Below are positions 25,550 through 34,896 of a DNA stretch of 64,000 nucleotides, piece by piece. Positions within the stretch are counted from its first letter, which is position 1. Each line of letters starts with the position of its first letter. This DNA comes from CBDCNH01 sp965219015. Lineage in GTDB: Bacteria > Pseudomonadota > Alphaproteobacteria > Rhodobacterales > Rhodobacteraceae. The DNA lies in assembly GCA_965219015.1 (NCBI GenBank), contig CBDCNH010000013.1, positions 1-64,000 of the forward strand. Reading direction: 5' to 3'. Position numbers and translations under genes: made by a program. The notes under the pieces are model-generated. The model had not been told where the DNA came from. It was given only the letters and a program-made list of their open reading frames with translations, and ran no database searches.

Positions 25550-26128
25550 TCAGGTCCGCCGCATCCCGTCGGCGAAGATGTCGAGCAGGCGCCGCACCTG
25601 CACCTCCCAACCCGGCTCCGGGGGGCGGGCGTAGCAGATCGCGCTCATCGTCAGCAGGAGATCGTCGGCCCGCACGTCCGACCGCAGCGTGCCGGTCGAC
25701 CGGCCGAGGGCGAGAAGGCCGTCGACCGCAACCGACAGGCGGCCCGACAGGTCGGCGTAGAGCGCCTTCGAGGCATCCGTCGGGACCACTGCAAGCGCGC
25801 CGAGAAGGCCGCGCTTGGTTGCCACGAGTGCGACGTAGGCGTGCATCCAGGTCCGCAGGGCGCGAATGCTGTCGGAGTCGTCGCGAAGGTCCTCGGCAAG
25901 GCGGACGAGATCCGCTACCTCGTGGGCGTAGACCGCCTGAAAGAGGTTCTCGCGGGTCGGGAAATGCCGGTAGAGCGTGCCGATGCCGACGTCCGCGCGC
26001 CGCGCGACGGCGCCGAGGCTTGCCGCGGGACCGCCCTGGCCTAAGACGTCCTTGGCAGCCGCGATCAGGCGCTCGCGATTTTGCAGCGCGTCCGATCTTG
26101 GCTTCCGCGAGCCGATTTCCGCCGACAC
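25550..26128 (-). CDS. TetR family transcriptional regulator
   Basis: A 192-residue TetR protein: LIAAAKDVLGQGGPAASLGA, then VARRADVGIGTLYRHFPTRE for the helix-turn-helix, and an SbtR-type C-terminal domain (RTWMHAYVALVATKRGLLGAL). The start was set at GTG 26128 because GGGAG stands 6 nt upstream and family length fits; the longer frame to 26233 adds a non-TetR leader. It is divergent from the Fe-S subunit of a molybdenum aldehyde oxidoreductase. The gap contains an inverted repeat, so it most likely represses that operon. Confidence 0.88.
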   Translation of the reverse strand: MSAEIGSRKPRSDALQNRERLIAAAKDVLGQGGPAASLGAVARRADVGIGTLYRHFPTRENLFQAVYAHEVADLVRLAEDLRDDSDSIRALRTWMHAYVALVATKRGLLGALAVVPTDASKALYADLSGRLSVAVDGLLALGRSTGTLRSDVRADDLLLTMSAICYARPPEPGWEVQVRRLLDIFADGMRRT

Positions 26129-26147
26129 TGACTTCTCCCATTGCGAA

Positions 26148-26164
26148 ACGGAGGGGCACTCCGT
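26148..26164. promoter_or_regulatory. Inverted repeat, candidate TetR operator
   Basis: ACGGAG-N5-CTCCGT, 6-bp perfect arms, sits in the 127-bp gap between the divergent tetR (start 26128) and the aldehyde oxidoreductase operon (start 26256). Position and shape suit a TetR dimer site controlling both directions. Confidence 0.5.
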
Positions 26165-26255
26165 ATAAGCTCGATCCGATCCTGGCGTCCTGCCGCGCGG
26201 CGGCACATGGCAGAGGCGGCCGCGTTCGTCCAATCACGAAACTCCCGGAGGTTTC

Positions 26256-26753
26256 ATGTCCCTCGTTCTCTCCCTCACCGTCAACGGCGAACGCCGCGAC
26301 GTCACGCTCGAAGACCCCCGCGTGACGCTGCTCGACCTGTTGCGCGAGCGGCTGGCGCTGCCCGGCACCAAGAAGGGCTGCGACCGCGGCCAATGCGGGG
26401 CCTGCACCGTGCTCGTGGACGGGCAACGGATCAACGCCTGCCTGACGCTGGCCGTGACGCTCGATGGCGCGGACGTGACGACGATCGAGGGGCTGGCGGA
26501 GGGCGACGTGCTGCACCCGGTGCAGGCGGCGTTCATCGAGCACGACGGGCTGCAATGCGGTTACTGCACGCCGGGGCAGATCATGTCGGCGGTGGCACTG
26601 ATCGCCGAGGGTCATGCCGGCGACGACCCCGAGCGCATCCGCGAGGGGATGAGCGGCAACCTCTGCCGCTGCGCCGCCTATCACGGGATCACCGAGGCGG
26701 TGCGCGCCGCGACCCGCCGCATGGCCGCGGACGGCATGAGGAAATCGGCATGA
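26256..26753 (+). CDS. 2Fe-2S subunit of molybdenum aldehyde oxidoreductase (PaoA-like)
   Basis: A 165-residue iron-sulfur subunit of the xanthine oxidase family. The plant-ferredoxin-type cluster is held by C42, C47, C50 and C62 (GCDRGQCGACTVLVDG) and the second, helical cluster by C101, C104, C137 and C139 (CGYCTPGQ; NLCRCAAY). It passes electrons from molybdenum to FAD. GGAGG precedes ATG 26256. There is no evident twin-arginine leader, whereas PaoA of enteric bacteria has one, so this version may be cytosolic. The stop overlaps the FAD-subunit start by 4 bp. Confidence 0.92.
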   Translation: MSLVLSLTVNGERRDVTLEDPRVTLLDLLRERLALPGTKKGCDRGQCGACTVLVDGQRINACLTLAVTLDGADVTTIEGLAEGDVLHPVQAAFIEHDGLQCGYCTPGQIMSAVALIAEGHAGDDPERIREGMSGNLCRCAAYHGITEAVRAATRRMAADGMRKSA

Positions 26754-27793
26754 AGGTCTTCGACTACTCGAGGCCGGCAACGGTCAGGGAGGCCATCGCG
26801 GCCTGGACCGGCACAGCGGCCTATCTCGGCGGCGGCACCAACCTCGTCGACCTGATGAAGGTCGGTGTCGCGCTCCCCGACCGGGTGATCGACCTCGCCC
26901 GCCTGCCGGGGCTCGACCGGATCGAGACGCTCGAGGGCGGCGGCGCGCGGATCGGCGCGAGGGTCAGCAACGCCGATCTCGCGCATGACGCGGGCTTCGC
27001 CGCGCGGTTTCCGATGGTGGCGGAGGCGCTGCTCTCCGGCGCGTCGGGCCAGCTTCGCAACGCCGCGACCGTAGGCGGCAACCTGATGCAGCACACCCGC
27101 TGCGCCTATTTCCAGGATCCGGGTTCGGCCTGCAACCGCCGCGTTCCGGGTGCCGGCTGCGCCGCGCGCGGCGGCGACGACGGCGGCATGGCCGTGCTCG
27201 GCTGGAGCGACGCCTGCATCGCCACCAACCCGTCCGACTTCTGCGTGCCCCTCGCCGCGCTCGACGCGGTGGTCGAGGTCGAAGGACCGGATGGCCGGCG
27301 CGAGATTGCCTTCGCCGACTTCCACCGCCTGCCGGGCGACACGCCGGACCGCGAGACGGCGCTGGTGCCCGGCGAGATCGTGCTCGCGCTCCGCCTGCCG
27401 GCCGCGGCCGCCCTCTTTCGCGACAACGCGCGCTACGTGAAGCTTCGCGAGCGCACGTCCTACGCCTTCGCGCTGGTGTCGGCTGCGGCGGCGCTGCGGC
27501 TCGACGGCGGTCGCATCGTCGAGGCGCGGCTGGCGCTCGGCGCGGTCGCGGCGAAGCCGTGGCGGGTGCCGGCGGCGGAGGAGCTGATGGCGGGGCAGGC
27601 CCCCGGCGCCGAGCTCTTCGCGCGCGCTGCTTCCGTGGCGATGGAGGGCGCGATGGCTTCGGGCGCCAATGGCCACAAGATCGAGCTCGCCCGTCGCATC
27701 GCCATCCGCGCCCTCACGCTCGCGGCCGCCGGAACCCCGTCCCGGATGCCCGCGCTTCCCGCCTCGCCCTTCGGAGACCTCGCCCATGTCTGA
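26750..27793 (+). CDS. FAD subunit of molybdenum aldehyde oxidoreductase (PaoB-like)
   Basis: A 347-residue CO-dehydrogenase-flavoprotein-type subunit. AYLGGGTNLVDLM near residue 24 and ATVGGNLMQHTRC near 106 bind FAD. The segment after it carries C118, C128, C137 and C156, matching the extra [4Fe-4S]-binding insertion that distinguishes PaoB-like subunits from ordinary xanthine dehydrogenase flavoproteins. ATGA overlap with the 2Fe-2S gene and an 8-bp overlap with the molybdenum subunit indicate tight coupling. Confidence 0.9.
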   Translation: MKVFDYSRPATVREAIAAWTGTAAYLGGGTNLVDLMKVGVALPDRVIDLARLPGLDRIETLEGGGARIGARVSNADLAHDAGFAARFPMVAEALLSGASGQLRNAATVGGNLMQHTRCAYFQDPGSACNRRVPGAGCAARGGDDGGMAVLGWSDACIATNPSDFCVPLAALDAVVEVEGPDGRREIAFADFHRLPGDTPDRETALVPGEIVLALRLPAAAALFRDNARYVKLRERTSYAFALVSAAAALRLDGGRIVEARLALGAVAAKPWRVPAAEELMAGQAPGAELFARAASVAMEGAMASGANGHKIELARRIAIRALTLAAAGTPSRMPALPASPFGDLAHV

Positions 27794-30032
27794 CACGCTC
27801 ATCCACGCGCCCCGCTTCGGCTCCAACTCCGGTCAGCCCCTCAGCCGCCGCGACGGCGTGGCCAAGGTCACGGGAGCCGCCACCTTCGCCGCCGACAACC
27901 ATCCCGACGGGCTTCTTCACGCGGTCTGCGTTCCCGCCACGATCGCGCGCGGCAGGGTCAGCAGCCTCGACGTGGCGGCCGCGAAGGCCCATCCCGGCGT
28001 GGTGGAGGTGTTCACGCCTGCCAATCCGCTGCCGATGGCCGGCGACCCGGGCTCGAAATCGATGATGTTCGCGTTCCGCTTCGAGGCGCTCCAGGACGAT
28101 ACGGTGCGCTATGCCAATCAACCGATTGCGCTCGTCGTGGCGGAGACGCTCGAGGCCGCCACGGAGGCCGCACGGCTCCTGGCACCCACCTATGAGGCGC
28201 TGCCGCCGCGCGTGGGGCTCGACGGCGACACCTCCTACACAGCCGAAAGCGCCGGGATCGGTTCGCCCGGCGAGACCGTTCACGGCGACATCGCGGCGGG
28301 ACACGCGGCCGCCGAGCGCTCGGTCGACGTGACCTACGAGACCCCGGAGCAGTACCACAACGCGATGGAGACCCACGCCATCGTCGCCACCTGGGACGGC
28401 GACCGCGTGACGCTCGACATGCCCAACCAGGCGCTTGCGCTGTCATGCACGAACTACGCCTATTATCTTGGCGTCCCGGCGGAGAACATCCTGATCCGGA
28501 GCCCTTATCTCGGCGGCGGCTTCGGCTCGAAGGCGATCATCAACGGGCCGCAGATGCTGCCGATCCTCGCGGCGCGCAAGCTCGGGCGCCCGGTCAAGAT
28601 GATGCTGCCGCGCGGCCAGATGTTCGGCCCGACGGGGCATCGGGGCGCCACGCGCCAGCGCCTGCGGATCGGCACCGATGCCGAGGGAGCGATGACCGTG
28701 CTCGACCACGAGGCGCTGGCCGTCACCTCGACGTTCGACGATTTCGTCGAGAGTGCGGCCAATGCCTCGCAGGGGCTCTACGCCACGCCCGCGCTGCGGT
28801 CGGCGCATCGCGGCGTGCGCGCGGACGTGGGAACGCCCGGGCCGATGCGTGCGCCGGGCGAGGCGCCGGGATCGGCGGCGCTCGAATCGGCGATGGACGA
28901 GATGGCCGAGGCGCTCGGGATGGACCCGCTCGAGTTCCGGCTGAAGAACTACGCCGAGACCGAGCCTGGAACGGGCAAGCCGTTCTCGTCGAAGGCGCTG
29001 CGGCAATGCTACGCGCAGGGGGCGGAGCGGTTCGGCTGGGCCGGGCGCCCGCGCACGCCGGCGACGCTGACCGACGCCGCCGGGATGCGCGTCGGCTGGG
29101 GCATGGGCACGGCGCTCTTCGCGGCACCGATGTTCGCGGCCAAGGCCCGCGCCATGCTGCTGCCGGACGGCAGCGGTCTCGTGGAAACCGGCGGCGTCGA
29201 CATGGGGCAGGGCGCCTGGACCGCGCTGGCGCAGATCGGCGCCGACAGCCTCGGCCTGCCCCTCGACCGCGTGGTGTTCCGAGCGGGCTCGTCGGACCTG
29301 CCCGACGGCGGCGTCGCCGGCGGCTCCGGTCACACCGCGACGGCCGGCAGCGCGCTCCATGCGGCGGGCACCGACGCGGTGGCGCGGCTGGCGGATCTCG
29401 CCACCGCCGATCCCGCCTCGCCGCTCTACGGCACCGGCAACGCGGGCGTCGTGGCGCGCGACGGCCGGCTCTACGCGAGGGACGACGAGAGCCGCAGCGA
29501 GAGCTACGCCGACATCATCGCCCGCGCAGGCGGGGCGCCGGTGGAGGGCACGGGCTCGGGCGCGCGGCCGCCCGAGGATGCCGAACGGTACGCGATGTAT
29601 GCCCACGGCGCCGTGTTCGCCGAGGTGAAGGTCGATCCCGACCTGTGCCAAATCCGCGTGACGCGGCTCGTCGGCGCCTTTGCGGCCGGCCGGATCATCA
29701 ACCCGAAGCTGGTGCAGAGCCAGCTCATGGGCGGCATGATCTGGGGCGTCTCGTTTGCGCTCCACGAAGAGGCGCGGTTCGACATGCGGTCGGGCCGGAT
29801 CATGAACGGCGACCTTGCGGGCTACCACATCCCGGTCAACGCCGACATCTCGGGGCTCGAGGTCATCATGGTTCCGGAGGACGACCCGCACGTGAACCCG
29901 CTCGGCGTCAAGGGCGTGGGCGAGATCGGCATCACCGGCACCGCGGGCGCCATCGCCAACGCCGTGCGCCATGCCACCGGCCACCGCATCCGCCGCTTTC
30001 CGATCCGCATCGAGGATCTGCTGGTGGCCTGA
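27786..30032 (+). CDS. Molybdenum-binding subunit of aldehyde oxidoreductase (PaoC-like)
   Basis: A 748-residue xanthine oxidase-type large subunit. It has an Ald_Xan_dh_C hammerhead domain near the start (SRRDGVAKVTGAATFAADN), the molybdopterin loop YLGGGFGSKA, the MRAPGEAPG segment, the GGVDMGQGAWTALAQIGADS loop and the catalytic glutamate in GVGEIGITGT near the C-terminus. Together with the two upstream genes it forms a complete enzyme oxidising aldehydes or N-heterocycles with water as oxygen donor. Cofactor-maturation genes (XdhC/PaoD type) are not adjacent. ATG 27786 is favoured over the earlier in-frame start, which lies in the FAD gene. Confidence 0.92.
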   Translation: MSDTLIHAPRFGSNSGQPLSRRDGVAKVTGAATFAADNHPDGLLHAVCVPATIARGRVSSLDVAAAKAHPGVVEVFTPANPLPMAGDPGSKSMMFAFRFEALQDDTVRYANQPIALVVAETLEAATEAARLLAPTYEALPPRVGLDGDTSYTAESAGIGSPGETVHGDIAAGHAAAERSVDVTYETPEQYHNAMETHAIVATWDGDRVTLDMPNQALALSCTNYAYYLGVPAENILIRSPYLGGGFGSKAIINGPQMLPILAARKLGRPVKMMLPRGQMFGPTGHRGATRQRLRIGTDAEGAMTVLDHEALAVTSTFDDFVESAANASQGLYATPALRSAHRGVRADVGTPGPMRAPGEAPGSAALESAMDEMAEALGMDPLEFRLKNYAETEPGTGKPFSSKALRQCYAQGAERFGWAGRPRTPATLTDAAGMRVGWGMGTALFAAPMFAAKARAMLLPDGSGLVETGGVDMGQGAWTALAQIGADSLGLPLDRVVFRAGSSDLPDGGVAGGSGHTATAGSALHAAGTDAVARLADLATADPASPLYGTGNAGVVARDGRLYARDDESRSESYADIIARAGGAPVEGTGSGARPPEDAERYAMYAHGAVFAEVKVDPDLCQIRVTRLVGAFAAGRIINPKLVQSQLMGGMIWGVSFALHEEARFDMRSGRIMNGDLAGYHIPVNADISGLEVIMVPEDDPHVNPLGVKGVGEIGITGTAGAIANAVRHATGHRIRRFPIRIEDLLVA

Positions 30033-30046
30033 TCCGACGAAGAGCG

Positions 30047-31084
30047 TCAGCGGGACGTCGAAGACCGGCGGACCGCCATCAGGCCGAGGATCTCGAAGAG
30101 CATCTGCGCGCCCGCGTGGGCGGTGTTCGACGTGGCGTCGTAGGCCGGCGCGACCTCGACCACGTCGCCGCCCACGACATCGAGGCCGGCGGCGCCGCGC
30201 AGGAGCGCCAGCGCCTCGCGCGTGGTCAGCCCGCCGATCTCGGGCGTCCCGGTGCCGGGCGCATGGGCGGGATCGAGGCTGTCGATGTCGAAGGACACGT
30301 AGACCGGGCCCTCCCCGATCACGTCGCGCATCGTCTCGATGACCGAGGCGACACCGCGGGCGGCGAGGTCGTCGGCACGGATCACCGTCATCCCGCTGTC
30401 GTGCGAGAACCCCCAGAGCCACTCCGCCGAGCCGCGGATGCCGATCTGCACCGTCCGCGTCGGGTCGAGCACGCCGTCGAGCACCGCGTTGCGGAACGGC
30501 CCGCCGTGGTGGAAGCGCTCGCCCTCCTGCGCCCCCGAGGTGTCGCAATGCGCGTCGATGTGGATGAGCCCGACCGGCCGGTCGCGGCCGACCGCGCGCA
30601 ACACCGGGTGCGTCACCGAATGGTCGCCGCCGACGCCGAGCGGCAAGGCGCCCGCCGCCACGATCCGGCCGACAAACGCCTCGATGTCCGCATGGCTCGC
30701 GGCGAGGTCGTAGCGCGAGCGGAACGGCACGTCGCCGATGTCGGCGACCGCCATCTCGTGCAGCGGCGCGAGGTTCAGCGTGTCGTGGTAAGGCCCGACC
30801 CGCTCCTGCGCGCGAAGCGCGCGGGGCCCGAACCGCGCACCGGGGCGGTTCGTGACCGCGAGATCGACGGGCATCCCGTAGAGCGCCACGTTGAGCCCCG
30901 CCGCGTCGCCGTCCGGCCGCGCGGGCGCATCGAGGAGCGTCGGGAGCCCGGCGTAGGGCATCGGCCTCCGCCCGGCGGACCCCAGAAACAAGCTGGCCGC
31001 GCGGGCGTGCCGCGGGTCGGCGAAGGGCTCTTCGCCGGCGTAGCGCGTGCGAAGCCTAGCCAGGTCGTCGTCGGTCCAGGGCAT
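30047..31084 (-). CDS. Ureohydrolase (agmatinase/guanidinobutyrase-like)
   Basis: A 345-residue arginase-fold enzyme. The dinuclear manganese ligands are H155 (VGGDHS), D177, H179 and D181 (HIDAHCDT) and the two aspartates of SFDIDSLDP. It hydrolyses a guanidino group to urea plus an amine. The GGDHSVTHPVL segment and the length of about 345 suit the agmatinase, guanidinobutyrase or guanidinopropionase branch. GGAGG precedes ATG 31084. It lies downstream of the fused E1 on the same strand and converges on the molybdenum subunit with 14 bp between. Confidence 0.88.
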   Translation of the reverse strand: MPWTDDDLARLRTRYAGEEPFADPRHARAASLFLGSAGRRPMPYAGLPTLLDAPARPDGDAAGLNVALYGMPVDLAVTNRPGARFGPRALRAQERVGPYHDTLNLAPLHEMAVADIGDVPFRSRYDLAASHADIEAFVGRIVAAGALPLGVGGDHSVTHPVLRAVGRDRPVGLIHIDAHCDTSGAQEGERFHHGGPFRNAVLDGVLDPTRTVQIGIRGSAEWLWGFSHDSGMTVIRADDLAARGVASVIETMRDVIGEGPVYVSFDIDSLDPAHAPGTGTPEIGGLTTREALALLRGAAGLDVVGGDVVEVAPAYDATSNTAHAGAQMLFEILGLMAVRRSSTSR

Positions 31085-31210
31085 GCGCCCTCCATGTGCT
31101 GTCGCTTGCCCATGCATCGGCGTCGCGTAGGTCCGGTGCAAGCGCCCCTGCACCGGGACGGCTGGCAGCGTTCGTCCGACGGGCGACGACCTCACGCGCC
31201 GGATCGGCCG

Positions 31211-33346
31211 TCACCTCGCCAGCTTCCGCGCCGCCGCCACGATGCCGTCACGCGAGGGGAGCGTGGCGGCGGACGCGGGGCCAGTGGCGATGAAGCTGTC
31301 GGTGGCCGTCACGCGGGCGGCACGGCGGCCGGCGAGGAGCGTCATCAGCGCTTCGGACTGGCTGCCGGTGGCGCGACATTCGTCGACCACGAGCACCGCG
31401 GCGCAGGCGCCGCACGCGGCGAGGATGGCGTCGGCGGGCAGGGGCGCGAGCCAGCGGATGTCGATGAGCCGCGTGCGGATGCGCTCGGCCGCGAGGATCG
31501 CGGCGGCCTGATGCGCGAGAAAGTACCCGTTGGCGTAGCTCACGATGGCGAGGTCGGGGCCGGCACCCTCGATGCCGATCTCGCCGAGCGGGATGCGGCG
31601 GTCCGGGGCGGGATAGGGTCGGAGCCAGTCGCCGGGGACAGCGCCGTCACGCGCCTGGTAGAGCGCGATCGGCTCCACGAACACGCACACGCGGTTCTCC
31701 TCGCGCGCGAGCCGGACGCATTCGCGCAGCATCATCGCCGCGTCCGCGCCGTTCGACGGGCAGGCGATCACGAGGCCCGGGATGTCGCGCAGCACTGCGA
31801 GCGAGTTGTCGTTGTGGAAATGCCCGCCGAAGCCCTTCTGGTAGCCGAGGCCGGCGATCCGCAGCACCATCGGGTTGGCGAACTGCCCGTTCGAGAAGAA
31901 CGGCAGCGTCGCCGCCTCGCCGCGGAGCTGGTCCTCGGCGTTGTGGAGGTACGCGAGGAACTGGATCTCCGGGATCGGCACGAAGCCGTTCATCGCCGTG
32001 CCGATGGCGAGGCCGAGGATGGTCTGCTCGTCGAGGAGCGTGTCGATCACGCGGGCCGGCCCGAAGCGCCCCAAGAGCCCGCGCGTGACGCCGTAGACGC
32101 CGCCCTTGCGGCCCACGTCCTCGCCCATCAGGACCGTCTCGGGATGCGCGTGAAGGATGTCGGCCAGCGCCGAGCCGAGAAGCCGCGCCATCGGCTGCGG
32201 CGTGTCGAGGTCGCGCGCCTCCGGGTCCGGGGCGTTTGCGGCGCGGTTCCGGCGCGGCGGCGGGATCAGGCTCCGCGCCACGTCGGCGGCGGTCGTGAGG
32301 CGCGGGCGGGCGGCGGCCTCGGCGGCGAGCCGGGCGCAGGTCTCCCCCGCCGCGTCGTAGGCGCCGAGCGCCTCGGCGGGGGTCATCGCGCCGATGTCCG
32401 CGAGCCGGCGCACCGAGACGAGAAGCGGGTCGCGCGCCTCGTCGGCCTGCGTCTCGGCGGGGCTGCGATAGGCCGCCTCGACGTCGGAGCCCGCGTGGCC
32501 GCCAAGCCGCACCACCCGCAGATGCAGCACCGCCGGCCGCCGGGTGCGGCGCACGTGCTCCGCGGCGGCGACGGCGGCGCGGGCGGCGCCGGCCATGTCG
32601 CAGCCGTCGCCGGCGAAGTACGCGAGCCCCGGCCGGTGCGCGAGGCTCGCCGCGACCCAGCCCTCGGGCGTCGGCACCGAGATGCCGATGCCGTTGTCCT
32701 CGCACACGAGGAGGAGCGGCAGGGGCCCGCCGCGAAAGGCCGTCCAGGCCGCGGCGTTGAGCGCGCCCTGCGCGGTCGAATGGTTCAGCGAGGCGTCGCC
32801 GAACGAGGCCATCACCACCGCGTCGTCGGGCAGCACCCTGTGCTCGGGCCGCGCGCGCCGGGCAAGGCCGATCGAGAACGCGAGCCCCACCGCCTTCGGC
32901 AGGTGGCTCGCGATGGTCGAGGTCTGCGGCGGGATCGCGAGCCGCTTCGAGCCCAGCACCTTGTGCCGGCCGCCCGACACCGGATCGTCGGACGCGGCCG
33001 CGAGCCCGAGGAGGATGTCGCGCGCCCCATCCGTCTCGCCCGCCTGCGCGCTGCGGAAGAGCTGGAACGCGGCGTCGCGGTAGTGCAGGAGCGCCATGTC
33101 GGTGGGGCGCAGCGCGTGCGCCACCGCGGCCATGCCCTCGTGCCCCGCCGAGCCGATGGTGTAGAAGCCCTCGCCGCGCCGCTGCATCGCGCGCGCCTCG
33201 CGGTCGATCTGGCGGGACAGGCACTGCGCCTGCCAGATCGCACGGGCGGCGACAGGATCGAGCGCCGCGGCGGGAGGCACCTCGGGCAGGTCGCCCGACG
33301 CGATGCGGGCGCGGAACGTGGCGTCGATGCGGTCGAGCGGGTCCAT
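31211..33346 (-). CDS. Fused alpha/beta E1 of a 2-oxoacid dehydrogenase
   Basis: A 711-residue protein joining both E1 chains. Residues 1 to about 350 are the alpha part (GFYTIGSAGHEGMAAVAHAL; thiamine-diphosphate motif FGDASLNHSTAQGALNAA). Residues of about 380-711 are the beta part (VLMGEDVGRKGGVYGVTRGL; EIQFLAYLHNAEDQ; DECRATGS). Branched-chain-type E1 normally has separate subunits. The usual GDG of the cofactor motif is GDA here. E2 and E3 genes are not nearby, so it must borrow them or work alone as a decarboxylase. It is divergent from the aldehyde dehydrogenase with 59 bp between. Confidence 0.85.
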   Translation of the reverse strand: MDPLDRIDATFRARIASGDLPEVPPAAALDPVAARAIWQAQCLSRQIDREARAMQRRGEGFYTIGSAGHEGMAAVAHALRPTDMALLHYRDAAFQLFRSAQAGETDGARDILLGLAAASDDPVSGGRHKVLGSKRLAIPPQTSTIASHLPKAVGLAFSIGLARRARPEHRVLPDDAVVMASFGDASLNHSTAQGALNAAAWTAFRGGPLPLLLVCEDNGIGISVPTPEGWVAASLAHRPGLAYFAGDGCDMAGAARAAVAAAEHVRRTRRPAVLHLRVVRLGGHAGSDVEAAYRSPAETQADEARDPLLVSVRRLADIGAMTPAEALGAYDAAGETCARLAAEAAARPRLTTAADVARSLIPPPRRNRAANAPDPEARDLDTPQPMARLLGSALADILHAHPETVLMGEDVGRKGGVYGVTRGLLGRFGPARVIDTLLDEQTILGLAIGTAMNGFVPIPEIQFLAYLHNAEDQLRGEAATLPFFSNGQFANPMVLRIAGLGYQKGFGGHFHNDNSLAVLRDIPGLVIACPSNGADAAMMLRECVRLAREENRVCVFVEPIALYQARDGAVPGDWLRPYPAPDRRIPLGEIGIEGAGPDLAIVSYANGYFLAHQAAAILAAERIRTRLIDIRWLAPLPADAILAACGACAAVLVVDECRATGSQSEALMTLLAGRRAARVTATDSFIATGPASAATLPSRDGIVAAARKLAR

Positions 33347-33405
33347 CCGGCCTCTCTAGCGGGCGCGCGCCGCGGCGGCTAGAAGCGCCACGAACGGAGG
33401 GACAC

Positions 33406-34896
33406 ATGGACAACGCGGCACTCCTGAAGCGGCTCGGCATCGGCACGGACCCGGAGGGCGGGCTCGCGATGCGCTCCCCCATCGACGGCGGGGAGATCGC
33501 GCGCGTGGCGGAGACCGACGCCGCTGCTCTGGAGGCGATGATCGCCCGCGCCGCCGCCGCGTTCCCCGCCTGGCGCGACACCCCCGCCCCGCGGCGCGGC
33601 GAGCTGGTGCGGCTTCTCGGCGAGGAGCTGCGCGCGGCGAAGGACGACCTCGGCGCGCTCGTCTCGGTCGAGAGCGGCAAGATCCGCTCCGAGGGGCTCG
33701 GCGAGGTGCAGGAGATGATCGACATCTGCGACCTCGCGACCGGTCTCTCGCGCCAGCTCTGGGGCCGCACCATCGCCTCCGAACGGCCCGGCCACCGGAT
33801 GATGGAGACCTGGCACCCGATGGGCCCCTGCGCGGTCATCTCGGCGTTCAACTTCCCCGTCGCGGTCTGGTCGTGGAACGCCTGCCTCGCGCTCGTCTGC
33901 GGCTGCCCGGTGATCTGGAAGCCGTCCGAGAAGACGCCGCTGACGGCGCTCGCCTGCGCCGCGATCCTCGGTCGCGCGGCGGAGCGGTTCGGCGGCGTGC
34001 CGGAGGGGCTCGTGCAGGTCGCCGTCGGCGGTGCGGCGCTGGGACAGGCGCTCGCGGCCTCGCCAGCGGTGCCGGTCGTCTCGGCGACGGGCTCGACGCG
34101 GATGGGCCGCGCGCTGGCGCCGGTCGTCGCGACGCGTTTCGGGCGGGCGATCCTCGAGCTCGGCGGCAACAACGCGATGATCGTGGCGCCGTCCGCGGAC
34201 CTCGGCCTCGCGGTGCGCGCCATCGTCTTTTCCGCCGTGGGCACCGCCGGGCAGCGCTGCACCTCGCTGCGGCGGCTCATCGTCCACGCCAGCATCGCGG
34301 ACGAACTCGTGGCCCGGCTCGCGCGCGCCTATGCGGGCCTCCCCATCGGCGACCCGCTCGCCGAAGGCACGCTCGTCGGGCCGCTGATCGACGCCGCCGC
34401 CGCGGAGGCGATGGACGCGGCGCTGGCGCGGGCCCGCGCCGACGGCGGCACGGTGCATGGCGGCGGGCGCGTGACGGAAGGCGTGCCAGGCGGCGCCTAT
34501 GTTCGGCCTGCCATCGTCGAGATGCCGGGCCAGACGGAGATCGTGAGGGCAGAAACCTTCGCGCCGATCCTCTACGTCCTGCGCTACGAGACGCTCCCCG
34601 AGGCCATCGCGCTGCAGAACGGCGTGCCGCAGGGGCTGTCGTCGTGCATCTTCACCCAAGACCTGCGCGAGGCGGAGGCGTTCCTCGCCGCGTCGGGCTC
34701 GGACTGCGGCATCGCCAACGTCAACATCGGGCCCTCGGGCGCCGAGATCGGCGGCGCGTTCGGCGGCGAGAAGGAGACCGGCGGCGGGCGCGAGTCGGGC
34801 TCGGACGCCTGGAAGGGCTACATGCGGCGGCAGACCGCGACGGTGAACTTCTCGACCGGCCTGCCGCTCGCGCAGGGCGTCCGCTTCGACGTCTGA
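33406..34896 (+). CDS. amaB: L-piperidine-6-carboxylate dehydrogenase-like aldehyde dehydrogenase
   Basis: A 496-residue aldehyde dehydrogenase of the ALDH7 (AmaB/antiquitin) branch. VISAFNFPVAVWSWN and VIWKPSEKTPLTA bind NAD, E251 (LELGGNN) is the general base and C285 (GQRCTSLRR) the nucleophile. The C-terminal motif NVNIGPSGAEIGGAFGGEK is typical of alpha-aminoadipic semialdehyde dehydrogenases. It oxidises the lysine-derived semialdehyde to aminoadipate. No lysine aminotransferase lies beside it. The last 21 codons have been copied several times downstream (see the repeat entry), but the gene itself appears intact. Confidence 0.88.
   Translation: MDNAALLKRLGIGTDPEGGLAMRSPIDGGEIARVAETDAAALEAMIARAAAAFPAWRDTPAPRRGELVRLLGEELRAAKDDLGALVSVESGKIRSEGLGEVQEMIDICDLATGLSRQLWGRTIASERPGHRMMETWHPMGPCAVISAFNFPVAVWSWNACLALVCGCPVIWKPSEKTPLTALACAAILGRAAERFGGVPEGLVQVAVGGAALGQALAASPAVPVVSATGSTRMGRALAPVVATRFGRAILELGGNNAMIVAPSADLGLAVRAIVFSAVGTAGQRCTSLRRLIVHASIADELVARLARAYAGLPIGDPLAEGTLVGPLIDAAAAEAMDAALARARADGGTVHGGGRVTEGVPGGAYVRPAIVEMPGQTEIVRAETFAPILYVLRYETLPEAIALQNGVPQGLSSCIFTQDLREAEAFLAASGSDCGIANVNIGPSGAEIGGAFGGEKETGGGRESGSDAWKGYMRRQTATVNFSTGLPLAQGVRFDV

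Noticed and set aside
24285..26780. A minus-strand frame extending the LacI gene to 831 codons
   Set aside because: Only the part from ATG 25325 is LacI; the rest overlaps the TetR gene in another frame and lacks any domain.
28445..33382. A plus-strand open frame of 1645 codons
   Set aside because: It is antisense to the molybdenum subunit, ureohydrolase and E1 genes; its product is Arg/His/Gly-rich with no family pattern, as expected from GC-rich third positions.
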